NCBI GenBank assembly: GCA_024742655.1
Contig: JANSYB010000074.1
Coordinates: 1 to 7,961, forward strand
DNA length: 7,961 nt
Direction: 5' to 3'
DNA from: Paracoccaceae bacterium
Lineage (GTDB): Bacteria > Pseudomonadota > Alphaproteobacteria > Rhodobacterales > Rhodobacteraceae
Shown: in pieces, positions 1 through 7,074 of the stretch
Position numbering within the stretch: the stretch's first letter is position 1
Layout of the letters: each line of letters opens with the position of its first letter
Notes under the pieces: generated by a model
Databases searched by the model: none
Told to the model about the DNA's origin: nothing
Seen by the model: the letters and a program-made list of their open reading frames with translations, nothing else
Position numbers and translations under genes: made by a program

Positions 1-3000
1 CTGATCGGCCTCCATCGTGGCCTCGACGGTCAGCACGACCTGGCTGCCGGTCTCGAGGTGATCGCGCGCCGCATCCAGCGTGTCCGAGAACACCGTCACC
101 TCGTAACCGCCCGTCGTATCGCTGAGCTGCACAAAGGCATAACGCGTCCCGCGGGCCGACTTGCGCTCCTGCCGGCCGGCCACGACGCCGGCCATTTTGG
201 CCAAGCTTGCCCCTGTCCGGCCCGCCAGCGCCGTCACCTCGTCCAGCGTCTTGACATCCTTGCGACGCAGGGCCGCCATGTAATCGTCAAGCGGATGACC
301 CGAGAGGTAGAACCCGACGGCGGAAAATTCCTCGGTCAGCCGCTCGGCGGGCAGCCAGTCCTCCAGCGGGCTGAGGCGTGGCTCGGGCAGGTCATCGCCC
401 GCCTCGCCGAACAGAGACACCTGCGCCGATCCCTTTTGATCGTGGATCGCCGCCGAATAGCGCATCAGCGCCTCTATGCTGTCGAAAACCCGGCGGCGAT
501 TGCGGTCCAGCTCGTCAAAGCCGCCCGCCCGCGCCAGCATTTCCAGCGGCCGCTTGCCGATGGATTTCAGATCGACCCGCCGCGCGAAATCAAACAGGGT
601 CACGAACGGCTTGTCGCCGCGCGCCGCCACGATGAGGCGCATCGCCTCCACGCCGACATTTTTCAGCGCCCCCAGCCCGTAATGCAGCACCCCGTCCCGG
701 ACGGCGAATGTCGCCTCGGACCGGTTCACGCAGGGCGGCGCCCAGGGCAGGTCCAGTTTCTTGCGGACCTCTTCGAAATAGACGGCCAGCTTGTCGGTCA
801 GGTGGATGTCGCAGTTCATCACACCGGCCATGAATTCGACCGGATGGTTGGCCTTCAGCCAGGCGGTCTGATAGCTGACCACGGCATAGGCCGCCGCATG
901 CGACTTGTTGAAGCCGTAATTGGCGAATTTGTCCAGAAGGTTCCACACCTCCAGCGCCTTCGCGTCATCCACGCCGTTTTCCTTGGCCCCGGCGATGAAC
1001 TTGGGCCGTTCGGCATCCATCGCTTCCTGGATCTTCTTGCCCATGGCGCGGCGCAGCAGGTCGGCGCCGCCAAGCGAATAGCCCGCCATTTCCTGCGCGA
1101 TCTGCATCACCTGTTCCTGGTAGACGATGATGCCCTGCGTTTCGTCCAGGATATGGTCGATCGAGGGGTGCAGGGTCTCGCGGTCGCTCAGCCCGTTCTT
1201 GACCTCGCAGAATTTGGGGATGTTCTCCATCGGGCCGGGCCGGTAGAGGGCCACAAGCGCGATGATATCCTCGATACAATCGGGTTTCATCCGCTTGAGC
1301 GCGTCCATCATGCCCGAACTTTCCACCTGGAACACCGCCACGGTGCGCGCCCTTGCATAAAGCTCATAGGTCTTGGGATCATCCAGCGGGATCTGCCCGA
1401 TATCGTTCTCGGCGCCTTCGAAGGGGTCATAGATCGTGCTGCCATCGGCCGCGATATGCAGGTCACGCCCCGAGGCATGGATCTGCTCGATCGCGTTCTG
1501 GATCACGGTCAGCGTCTTGAGGCCCAGAAAGTCGAATTTCACCAGCCCGGCCTGTTCCACCCATTTCATGTTGAACTGCGTGGCCGGCATGTCAGACCGC
1601 GGATCCTGGTAAAGCGGGACCAGTTCATCCAGCGAGCGGTCGCCGATCACGACGCCCGCGGCGTGGGTCGAGGCATTGCGCAACAGCCCCTCCACCTGCA
1701 TGCCGTATTTCAGCAGCCGGTCCACCACCTCTTCGCGCTTGGCCTCGTCGCGCAGGCGCTCCTCCTGGGCCAGCGCCTTTTCGATGCTGACGGGTTTCAC
1801 GCCCTCGACGGGGATCATCTTGGACAGGCGATCCACCTGCCCGTAAGGCATCTGCAACACGCGCCCGATGTCCCGCACCGCGGCCTTGGACAACAGCGCA
1901 CCGAAGGTGATGATCTGGCCCACCCGGTCACGGCCATATTTTTTCTGGACGTACTGGATCACCTCTTCGCGGCGATCCATGCAGAAATCGATGTCGAAGT
2001 CGGGCATGCTGACCCGTTCGGGATTCAGGAAGCGCTCGAAAAGCAGGCTGTAGCGCAAAGGATCAAGGTCGGTGATCGTCAGCGCATAGGCCACGAGACT
2101 GCCCGCGCCCGATCCGCGCCCCGGCCCCACCGGGATATCGTGATCCTTGGCCCATTTGATGAAATCGGCCACGATCAGAAAATACCCCGGGAAGCCCATC
2201 CCCTCGATGATCCCCAGTTCGAAATCCAGACGTTCCTCATAGTCTTCGACCGGGGCGGCATGGGGAATGACCGCCAGCCGCGCCTCAAGGCCGGCGCGGG
2301 CCTGACGGCGCAATTCATCCACCTCGTCATCGGCGAACCTGGGCAGGATCGGATCACGGCGATACGCGCCGAACGCACAGCGGCGGGCAATCTCGACCGT
2401 GTTTTCGATCGCTTCCGGCAAGTCGGCGAAAAGCGTCGCCATCTCCGCCGGGCTTTTGAAGTAATGCTGCGGGGTCAGGCGACGGCGCGGATCGGACTGG
2501 TCGACATAGGCGCCTTCGGCCACGCAGATCATCGCGTCATGCGCCTCGTACATCCGGCCGGCCGGGAAATAGACATCGTTTGTGGCCACCAGCGGCAGAT
2601 CCATCGCATAAGCCATCTCGACGAACCCACGCTCGGTCAGGCGTTCGGCCTCGGGCACGCCATCCTCGCCGCGGTGGCGCTGCAACTCAACATAAAGCCG
2701 GTCGATGAACATGGATTTGAGTCGTCCCATCAGCGCCTCTGCCGCCGGGCGTTGCCCGGCCTGCAACAAGCGCCCCACCGGCCCGTCCGGCCCGCCCGTC
2801 AGGCAGATCACGGAGCCGCAATGCGCCTCCAGATCCTCGGGCGTAAGATGCGGCAATTGCCCGTCCCCGCGCAGGTAGAGCGCCGAATTGAGCTTCATCA
2901 GGTTCTCGTAGCCCTGTTCGTTCTGGGCCAGCAGGACGATGGGCGCGGGCGGCTTTGCGCGCTTGCCCGGCTCAGGCGCCAGGTATTCCAGATCCATCTG

Positions 3001-3207
3001 GCAGCCCATGATCGGCTGGATACCCGCCCCCGACGCCGTTACGGAAAACTCCAGCGCCGCGAACATGTTGTTGGTGTCGGTCACGGCCACGGCCGGCATG
3101 CCCGCCTCACGGCACAGATCGGGCAGCTTTTTCAGCCGCACGGCGCCTTCCAGCAGGGAATATTCGGTATGGACGCGAAGATGGATGAATCGGGGTGCAC
3201 TGCTCAT
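1..3207 (-). CDS. dnaE: DNA polymerase III subunit alpha, replicative DnaE1 type (3' end cut by window edge)
   Basis: This is the catalytic subunit of the chromosomal replicase, which extends DNA 5'->3' in complex with the clamp, epsilon proofreader and clamp loader. The minus strand reads open from ATG at 3207 to base 1, giving 1069 residues of an expected ~1150-1180. The start gives an N-terminus collinear with E. coli DnaE (RFxHLRVH at residues 6-13). Visible in order: PHP domain (about 1-270); GPGRGSGAGS nucleotide-binding loop (361-370); PDFDIDF with catalytic Asp403 and Asp405; KFDFLGL with the third catalytic Asp559; RPGPME (656-661); finger motif NKSH (767-770); helix-hairpin-helix around 840-905; clamp-binding QVSLF (929-933); OB fold from about 1000, running off the window. 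The QVSLF box and full PHP domain fit DnaE1 rather than the error-prone DnaE2/ImuC. No strong Shine-Dalgarno is seen before the ATG. A G+C-rich 5-bp hairpin (3226-3238) lies just upstream. No frameshift or internal stop was found. Confidence 0.97.
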   Translation of the reverse strand, partial: MSSAPRFIHLRVHTEYSLLEGAVRLKKLPDLCREAGMPAVAVTDTNNMFAALEFSVTASGAGIQPIMGCQMDLEYLAPEPGKRAKPPAPIVLLAQNEQGYENLMKLNSALYLRGDGQLPHLTPEDLEAHCGSVICLTGGPDGPVGRLLQAGQRPAAEALMGRLKSMFIDRLYVELQRHRGEDGVPEAERLTERGFVEMAYAMDLPLVATNDVYFPAGRMYEAHDAMICVAEGAYVDQSDPRRRLTPQHYFKSPAEMATLFADLPEAIENTVEIARRCAFGAYRRDPILPRFADDEVDELRRQARAGLEARLAVIPHAAPVEDYEERLDFELGIIEGMGFPGYFLIVADFIKWAKDHDIPVGPGRGSGAGSLVAYALTITDLDPLRYSLLFERFLNPERVSMPDFDIDFCMDRREEVIQYVQKKYGRDRVGQIITFGALLSKAAVRDIGRVLQMPYGQVDRLSKMIPVEGVKPVSIEKALAQEERLRDEAKREEVVDRLLKYGMQVEGLLRNASTHAAGVVIGDRSLDELVPLYQDPRSDMPATQFNMKWVEQAGLVKFDFLGLKTLTVIQNAIEQIHASGRDLHIAADGSTIYDPFEGAENDIGQIPLDDPKTYELYARARTVAVFQVESSGMMDALKRMKPDCIEDIIALVALYRPGPMENIPKFCEVKNGLSDRETLHPSIDHILDETQGIIVYQEQVMQIAQEMAGYSLGGADLLRRAMGKKIQEAMDAERPKFIAGAKENGVDDAKALEVWNLLDKFANYGFNKSHAAAYAVVSYQTAWLKANHPVEFMAGVMNCDIHLTDKLAVYFEEVRKKLDLPWAPPCVNRSEATFAVRDGVLHYGLGALKNVGVEAMRLIVAARGDKPFVTLFDFARRVDLKSIGKRPLEMLARAGGFDELDRNRRRVFDSIEALMRYSAAIHDQKGSAQVSLFGEAGDDLPEPRLSPLEDWLPAERLTEEFSAVGFYLSGHPLDDYMAALRRKDVKTLDEVTALAGRTGASLAKMAGVVAGRQERKSARGTRYAFVQLSDTTGGYEVTVFSDTLDAARDHLETGSQVVLTVEATMEADQ

Positions 3208-3291
3208 GGCCCGTACTCTAGGACAGGCCGCGCCGGCCCGCCACAGGAACGATGACAAATCATGCAGGCCGACGAATCGTCCTGCCCCACG

Positions 3292-3310
3292 ACGGCAAAG
3301 GCATTGCCGT
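3292..3310. promoter_or_regulatory. Candidate operator palindrome upstream of the ABC operon
   Basis: The sequence is ACGGCAA, five spacer bases, then TTGCCGT: perfect 7-base arms in a 19-base site, centred about 66 bases before the ATPase start. A third half-site follows at once (TTGCC, 3310-3314), and CGTTGCC (3308-3314) forms a second inverted repeat with GGCAACG (3338-3344), 23 bases apart. This is the size and symmetry expected for a dimeric repressor such as a LacI or GntR family protein. No regulator gene is visible in the window, and the assignment is inference from symmetry and position only. Confidence 0.35.
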
Positions 3311-3355
3311 TGCCCACGCCACTGGGCTACTGACTTTGGCAACGATCGAACAGAC

Positions 3356-3360
3356 GGGGA
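3356..3360 (+). promoter_or_regulatory. Weak Shine-Dalgarno deciding the GTG start of the ATPase
   Basis: GGGGA-like sequence (CGGGGA, 3355-3360) lies six bases before GTG 3367. The in-frame stop TGA at 3331-3333 and the absence of any other in-frame ATG or GTG before 3367 make the GTG the only sensible start. Confidence 0.45.
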
Positions 3361-3366
3361 TTCTGC

Positions 3367-4884
3367 GTGACGGGGGCGCTGCTGACCATTTCCGGCCTGA
3401 CCAAGGCCTATCCCGGCGTTGTGGCCAACGACGACGTCTCCTTCGACATCCGCGAAGGCGAGGTGCATGCGCTTCTGGGGGAAAACGGCGCGGGCAAGTC
3501 CACGCTGGTCAAGATGATCTACGGCCTTGTCAGACCCGACAGCGGCGAGATGCAGTTGCGCGGCGCGCCCTTTGCGCCGGCCGAACCGCGCGCCGCGCGC
3601 GCGGCAGGCGTGGCGATGGTGTTCCAGCATTTCTCGCTCTTCGATGCGATGAGCGTGGCCGAGAACATCGCCCTCGGCATGGAAAAACCGCCCCGCCTGC
3701 GCGATCTGGCCCACCGTATCCGGGAGGTGTCGGAAACCTACGGCCTGCCGCTTGATCCCTATCGCACCGTGGGCGGGTTGTCGGCAGGCGAGCGCCAGCG
3801 GGTCGAGATCATCCGCTGCCTGCTGCAGGATCCGCGCCTTCTGATCATGGATGAGCCCACGTCGGTTCTGACCCCGCAGGAGGTGGACATCCTGTTCCAG
3901 ACCCTGCGCAAGCTGACCGCCGAGGGGGTGGCGATCCTGTACATTTCCCACAAGCTGGAGGAAATCCGCGCGCTCTGCGACCGCGCCACGATCCTGCGCC
4001 ATGGCCGCAATGTCGGCACCTGTGTGCCATCGCAAACCACGGCCCGCGCGATGGCGGAAATGATGGTCGGCGCCAGCTTTGCCGCCCCGGCCCGCGCGCC
4101 GCACGCCACGGGCGCGGTCGCGCTTGATGTCACGGGCCTGTCGATGCCCGCGCCCGATGCCTTCGGCACGGCGCTCAGGAACATTCACCTGCAACTGCAC
4201 GAGGGTGAAATCCTCGGGGTTGGCGGGGTCGCGGGCAACGGACAGGACGAGTTGCTGGCCGCGCTGTCCGGCGAACGGCGCAGCACCGGCGACGCGATCC
4301 GCCTGCGCGGCCGCCCCATCGGGCGGCTGGGGCCCAATGCGCGGCGCGATCTGGGCCTGCTGACCGCCCCCGAAGAACGACTGGGCCACGCCGCCGCGCC
4401 CGAGATGAGCCTGACCGAGAATGTCCTGCTGACCGCCGCGCGCCGACAGAACCTTGTCAGCCACGGGTTTCTGCGCTGGCCCGCGGCACGCCGGTTCGCC
4501 GGGCAGGTGATCACCGCCTTCGACGTGCGCACGCCCGGCCCCGAAACGGCCGCGCGCGCGCTGTCGGGCGGCAACCTGCAGAAATTCGTCATCGGCCGCG
4601 AGGTGCTGCAACAACCCGGCATCCTGATCGTGAATCAGCCCACATGGGGCGTCGATGCCGCCGCCGCCGCCGCGATCCGGCAGGCGCTTCTGGATCTTGC
4701 CGCCAATGGCACGGCGATCCTGTGCATCAGCCAGGACCTTGATGAACTGATCGAAATCTCCGACCGGTTCGCCGCCCTCAACGAGGGCCGCCTGAGCGAG
4801 GCGCACGCAACCCGCGACCTCAGCCTCGAAGAGATCGGCCTGATGATGGGCGGCGCGCATGGCATGGAGGTGGCGCATGCCTGA
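3367..4884 (+). CDS. Nucleoside-type ABC importer, fused double ATPase subunit (YufO/NupO-like)
   Basis: A 505-residue cytoplasmic ATPase with two ABC domains in one chain, the normal length for the ATPase of BmpA/PnrA-type importers. Domain 1 (about 5-235) is intact: Walker A GENGAGKST (38-46, Lys44), Q-loop Gln87, signature LSAGE (138-142), Walker B LLIMDEP with Glu163, and switch His195. Domain 2 (about 252-500) is degenerate: the Walker A slot reads GVAGNGQ with Gln293 in place of Lys, the signature LSGGN (399-403) is kept, the Walker B end reads VNQPTWG so the catalytic Glu is Gln424, and the switch His is Gln456. Such asymmetry is usual for RbsA/YufO-type fused ATPases. Substrate is inferred from the linked BMP-family binding protein: nucleosides most likely, but sugars or other ligands cannot be excluded from the ATPase alone. 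It starts with GTG and is first in the operon. Its last codons contain GGAGG (4866-4870). Confidence 0.93.
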   Translation: MTGALLTISGLTKAYPGVVANDDVSFDIREGEVHALLGENGAGKSTLVKMIYGLVRPDSGEMQLRGAPFAPAEPRAARAAGVAMVFQHFSLFDAMSVAENIALGMEKPPRLRDLAHRIREVSETYGLPLDPYRTVGGLSAGERQRVEIIRCLLQDPRLLIMDEPTSVLTPQEVDILFQTLRKLTAEGVAILYISHKLEEIRALCDRATILRHGRNVGTCVPSQTTARAMAEMMVGASFAAPARAPHATGAVALDVTGLSMPAPDAFGTALRNIHLQLHEGEILGVGGVAGNGQDELLAALSGERRSTGDAIRLRGRPIGRLGPNARRDLGLLTAPEERLGHAAAPEMSLTENVLLTAARRQNLVSHGFLRWPAARRFAGQVITAFDVRTPGPETAARALSGGNLQKFVIGREVLQQPGILIVNQPTWGVDAAAAAAIRQALLDLAANGTAILCISQDLDELIEISDRFAALNEGRLSEAHATRDLSLEEIGLMMGGAHGMEVAHA

Positions 4885-4938
4885 CCCGGCCAACCATCCC
4901 GCGCCCCCTGCCCCCACCTGCGCGCCCTGCCCGTCTTC

Positions 4939-5016
4939 TTCTGGCCTGAAATATCCCGGGGGGGACGTTGAAATCCCACGGATTTCAACGTGGGGGGCAG
5001 CGCCCCCCGCCTCCAG
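4939..5016 (+). repeat. Mosaic hairpin-bearing intergenic element inside the operon
   Basis: This element occupies the gap between the ATPase and the first permease. It comprises a left end (TTCTGGCCTGAAATATCCC, 4939-4957), a run of seven G (4958-4964), a perfect inverted repeat with 12-base arms (4965-4976 and 4980-4991) around the loop CAC, then a second hairpin with 7-base arms GGGGGGC and GCCCCCC (4992-4998 and 5002-5008) around AGC. The two G-runs could compete for the same C-run (5003-5008), so alternative folds exist. No U-tract follows, so it is not a typical intrinsic terminator. From memory, similar GAAATATCCCGGGGG and GGGGGCAG(A/C)GCCCCC strings recur between genes in Rhodobacterales genomes; this was not searched. 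The exact boundaries are uncertain. Confidence 0.6.
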
Positions 5017-5018
5017 CC

Positions 5019-5022
5019 GGAG
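5019..5022 (+). promoter_or_regulatory. Shine-Dalgarno for the first permease
   Basis: GGAG lies nine bases before ATG 5032, immediately after the hairpin element. It supports this ATG over the upstream in-frame GTG at 4990, which sits inside a hairpin arm without a ribosome binding site. Confidence 0.55.
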
Positions 5023-5031
5023 CTTCGCGCC

Positions 5032-6114
5032 ATGCTGAAGCTTGAAAAACGCCCGCAGCCCTCGCGCGCCTGGACCTACCTGACCCCGGTTCTGGCGGTG
5101 GTTGTGACCATGCTGGCGGGCGGTGCGCTTTTCGCGATGCTGGGCAACGACCCGGTCGAGGCGATCCGGACCATTTTCTGGGAGCCGCTTTTCGGCGAAT
5201 TCGCTTCGTATTACCGGCCGCAATTGCTGGTCAAGGCGGGGCCGCTGATCCTGATCGCGATCGGGCTCAGCCTGGGGTTTCGGGCCGGCATCTGGAACAT
5301 CGGGGCCGAGGGGCAATACATTATCGGCGCGATCACGGGCGCGGCGGTCGGGCTGGCCTTCTACCCGGTCGACCTGTGGGTGATCTTTCCACTGATGATC
5401 CTCGCGGGTGCGCTTGGCGGGTGGGTCTGGGCGATGATCCCGGGCCTGCTGAAGGTGCGGTTCGGCACCAACGAAATCCTGGTGTCGCTGATGCTGGTCT
5501 ATGTCGCCGAACAGCTGCTCGCCAAGATGGCCCTTGGCCTGCTGCGTAATCCCGAGGGGCGCGGGTTTCCCGGCTCGCGCAACCTGCAGCAATACCCCGC
5601 GGCACATAACGCCGAGATCATCACGGGCACCGGCATGCACTGGGGCGTGGTGGCCGCGTTCATCGCGGTGATCTTTGCCTATGTTCTGCTGAGCCGGCAT
5701 ATACTCGGGCACCAGATCCAGCTGGCAGGACAAGCCCCGCGCGCCGCGCGCTTTGCCGGGGTGAACCCGGCGCGCCTGACCCTGATCTGCCTGGGGCTGT
5801 CGGGCGCATTGGCCGGAATGGCAGGCATGTTCGAAGTGTCCGGCCCGGCCGGACAAATCAGCATCGATTTCAACGTCGGCTATGGTTTTACCGCGATCAT
5901 CGTGGCGTTCCTGGGCCGGTTGCACCCGGTGGGGATTGCGCTGGCGGGGCTGCTGATGGCGCTGACCTATATCGGCGGCGAGATCGCCGAGCTGAACCTG
6001 TCGCTGCCCGCCGCGGCCATCCAGATGTTCCAGGGCATGCTGCTGTTCTTCCTGCTGGCCGTGGACGTGCTGACGAATTACCGCGTTCGCCTCAGAACGG
6101 CGGAGGTGGCCTGA
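5032..6114 (+). CDS. Nucleoside-type ABC importer, permease subunit 1 (YufP/NupP-like, BPD_transp_2)
   Basis: A 360-residue inner-membrane protein forming one half of the translocation channel. After a short basic N-terminus, the first membrane helix spans about 17-37; further hydrophobic segments lie near 70-88, 95-112, 115-136, 149-166, 200-221, 252-272, 285-325 and 330-348, roughly nine or ten helices. Family marks are NIGAEGQ (89-95), the GTNEILVSLML segment (from Gly145) and a cytoplasmic GxxPRAARFAG loop that probably contacts the ATPase. The NIGAEGQ box is paired with NLGVEGM in the second permease, the typical combination for the YufP/YufQ pair of BmpA-type importers. The start is taken at ATG 5032 with GGAG upstream. 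Unlike the other operon junctions, it lies 147 bases after the ATPase stop, behind a hairpin element. The stop TGA shares one base with the ATG of the next gene, so the two permeases are probably translationally coupled. Confidence 0.93.
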   Translation: MLKLEKRPQPSRAWTYLTPVLAVVVTMLAGGALFAMLGNDPVEAIRTIFWEPLFGEFASYYRPQLLVKAGPLILIAIGLSLGFRAGIWNIGAEGQYIIGAITGAAVGLAFYPVDLWVIFPLMILAGALGGWVWAMIPGLLKVRFGTNEILVSLMLVYVAEQLLAKMALGLLRNPEGRGFPGSRNLQQYPAAHNAEIITGTGMHWGVVAAFIAVIFAYVLLSRHILGHQIQLAGQAPRAARFAGVNPARLTLICLGLSGALAGMAGMFEVSGPAGQISIDFNVGYGFTAIIVAFLGRLHPVGIALAGLLMALTYIGGEIAELNLSLPAAAIQMFQGMLLFFLLAVDVLTNYRVRLRTAEVA

Positions 6115-7034
6115 TGGACCTGTCGTCGATCTCGCCCACCCTTCTGCTGGCCTCGCTGATCGTGGCCGCCACGCCGATCCTGCTGGCCGCCCTTGGCGAG
6201 TTGGTGGTGGAACGCGCGGGCGTTCTCAACCTCGGGGTCGAGGGGATGATGATCACCGGCGCGATCTGCGGCTTTGCCATCGCCGTCAACACCGGCTCAC
6301 CCGCGCTTGGCTTCGTCATGGCCGCGGTTGGCGGGGCGGCCCTCGCGCTGCTCTTTGCGCTGCTGACGCAGGTGGCGCTGGCCAACCAAGTGGCCTCGGG
6401 GCTGGCGCTGACGCTGTTCGGGCTGGGCCTGTCGGCGCTTCTGGGACAGGGCTATGTCGGGATCAAGCCACCGCCGACGGGAAAGCTCGACATCCCCATG
6501 CTCAGCGATCTTCCGTTTCTGGGGCGCGTGGTGTTCGGCCATGACCTGATGGTCTATATCGCTCTCGCGCTTGTCGCGGCGGTCTGGGCCACGCTGAAAT
6601 ACACTCGCGCAGGGCTGATCCTGCGGGCCGTGGGCGAAAACCACGACGCCGCCCACGCGCTTGGCTACAAGGTGGTGAGGGTGCGCATTCTGGCGATCCT
6701 GTTCGGCGGGGCCTGCGCGGGTCTGGGCGGGGCCTATATCAGCCTCGTGCGCGTGCCCCAGTGGACCGACGGCATGACCGCCGGCGCCGGATGGATCGCG
6801 CTAGCCCTCGTCGTTTTCGCCAGCTGGAAGGCCGGGCGCGTCCTGCTGGGCGCGTGGCTGTTCGGCGGGATCACCGTGCTGCAGTTGAACCTTCAGGCCG
6901 CCGGGGCCGCGATCCCGGTGGAATACCTTTCGATGTCGCCCTACTTGATCACCATTCTCGTGCTGGTCATCATGTCGGCCGACAAATCCCGCGCGCCCGC
7001 CTCGCTGGGCCGCACCTTTCATGCCTCACAATGA
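6114..7034 (+). CDS. Nucleoside-type ABC importer, permease subunit 2 (YufQ/NupQ-like, BPD_transp_2)
   Basis: A 306-residue inner-membrane protein, the second half of the channel and of typical length for this subunit. It is hydrophobic almost throughout, with about eight to ten predicted helices beginning near residue 9. Family marks are ERAGVLNLGVEGMM (residues 33-46), the NQVASGLALTLFG segment (from Asn91) and a cytoplasmic AVGENHDAAHALGYKV loop that resembles the ATPase-contacting loop of BPD_transp_2 permeases. The ATG overlaps the previous stop in the form TGATG, with GGAGG at 6102-6106 inside the upstream gene as Shine-Dalgarno. The two permeases are related but not close copies, as expected for a heterodimeric channel. 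Only 40 bases and no hairpin separate it from the binding-protein gene, so all four genes are likely on one transcript. Confidence 0.94.
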   Translation: MDLSSISPTLLLASLIVAATPILLAALGELVVERAGVLNLGVEGMMITGAICGFAIAVNTGSPALGFVMAAVGGAALALLFALLTQVALANQVASGLALTLFGLGLSALLGQGYVGIKPPPTGKLDIPMLSDLPFLGRVVFGHDLMVYIALALVAAVWATLKYTRAGLILRAVGENHDAAHALGYKVVRVRILAILFGGACAGLGGAYISLVRVPQWTDGMTAGAGWIALALVVFASWKAGRVLLGAWLFGGITVLQLNLQAAGAAIPVEYLSMSPYLITILVLVIMSADKSRAPASLGRTFHASQ

Positions 7035-7061
7035 GGCCCAACCAGAACACGAAGGAACAAC

Positions 7062-7067
7062 AGGGAG
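7062..7067 (+). promoter_or_regulatory. Shine-Dalgarno of the binding-protein gene
   Basis: AGGGAG lies seven bases before ATG 7075, giving the binding protein its own good initiation signal rather than reliance on coupling to the permease 40 bases upstream. Confidence 0.65.
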
Positions 7068-7074
7068 TTTCCGA

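Larger units (their letters stand above)
3208..3366. promoter_or_regulatory. Divergent intergenic region (dnaE / nucleoside-type ABC operon)
   Basis: These 159 bases separate the starts of two divergent genes and must carry both promoters unless transcripts begin further away. I could not identify a convincing -35/-10 pair for either direction. On the minus strand TAGAGT lies seven bases before the dnaE ATG but has no good partner upstream. On the plus strand TTGGCA (3336-3341) resembles a -35, but its spaced -10 would fall on the ATPase start codon. The region contains repeated TTGCC/GGCAA half-sites (3294, 3304, 3310, 3338), described separately. A 23-codon frame from ATG 3262 to TGA 3333 is present but has no clear ribosome binding site. 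Confidence 0.5.

Noticed and set aside
58..3255. A very long plus-strand open frame (over 1000 codons) antisense to dnaE
   Set aside because: Its translation shows no recognisable domain and is rich in His, Arg and Gln, as expected from the mirror frame of a G+C-biased gene. The minus strand reads as a complete, motif-perfect DnaE.
3262..3333. Possible 23-codon leader peptide upstream of the ATPase
   Set aside because: There is no convincing Shine-Dalgarno, no run of regulatory codons, and no attenuator hairpin with a U-tract after it.
3252..3755. Plus-strand open frame starting at ATG 3252 with AGGA upstream and running into the ATPase gene
   Set aside because: It overlaps nearly 400 bases of the clearly real ATPase in another frame and gives Arg/Gly-rich low-complexity sequence. 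It is a shadow frame.
3759..4622. Minus-strand open frames across the ATPase gene
   Set aside because: They are antisense shadows with Arg/Ser/Pro-rich translations, no domain signals and no ribosome binding sites.
4965..5008. The hairpins as an intrinsic terminator of the ATPase gene
   Set aside because: No T-run follows either stem, and the downstream permease is needed with the ATPase. Partial attenuation remains possible but is not shown.
4990..5031. GTG 4990 as the start of the first permease (14 extra residues)
   Set aside because: The GTG lies at the end of a hairpin arm without a ribosome binding site, and the extra residues are translated repeat sequence. ATG 5032 has GGAG upstream and gives a normal N-terminus.
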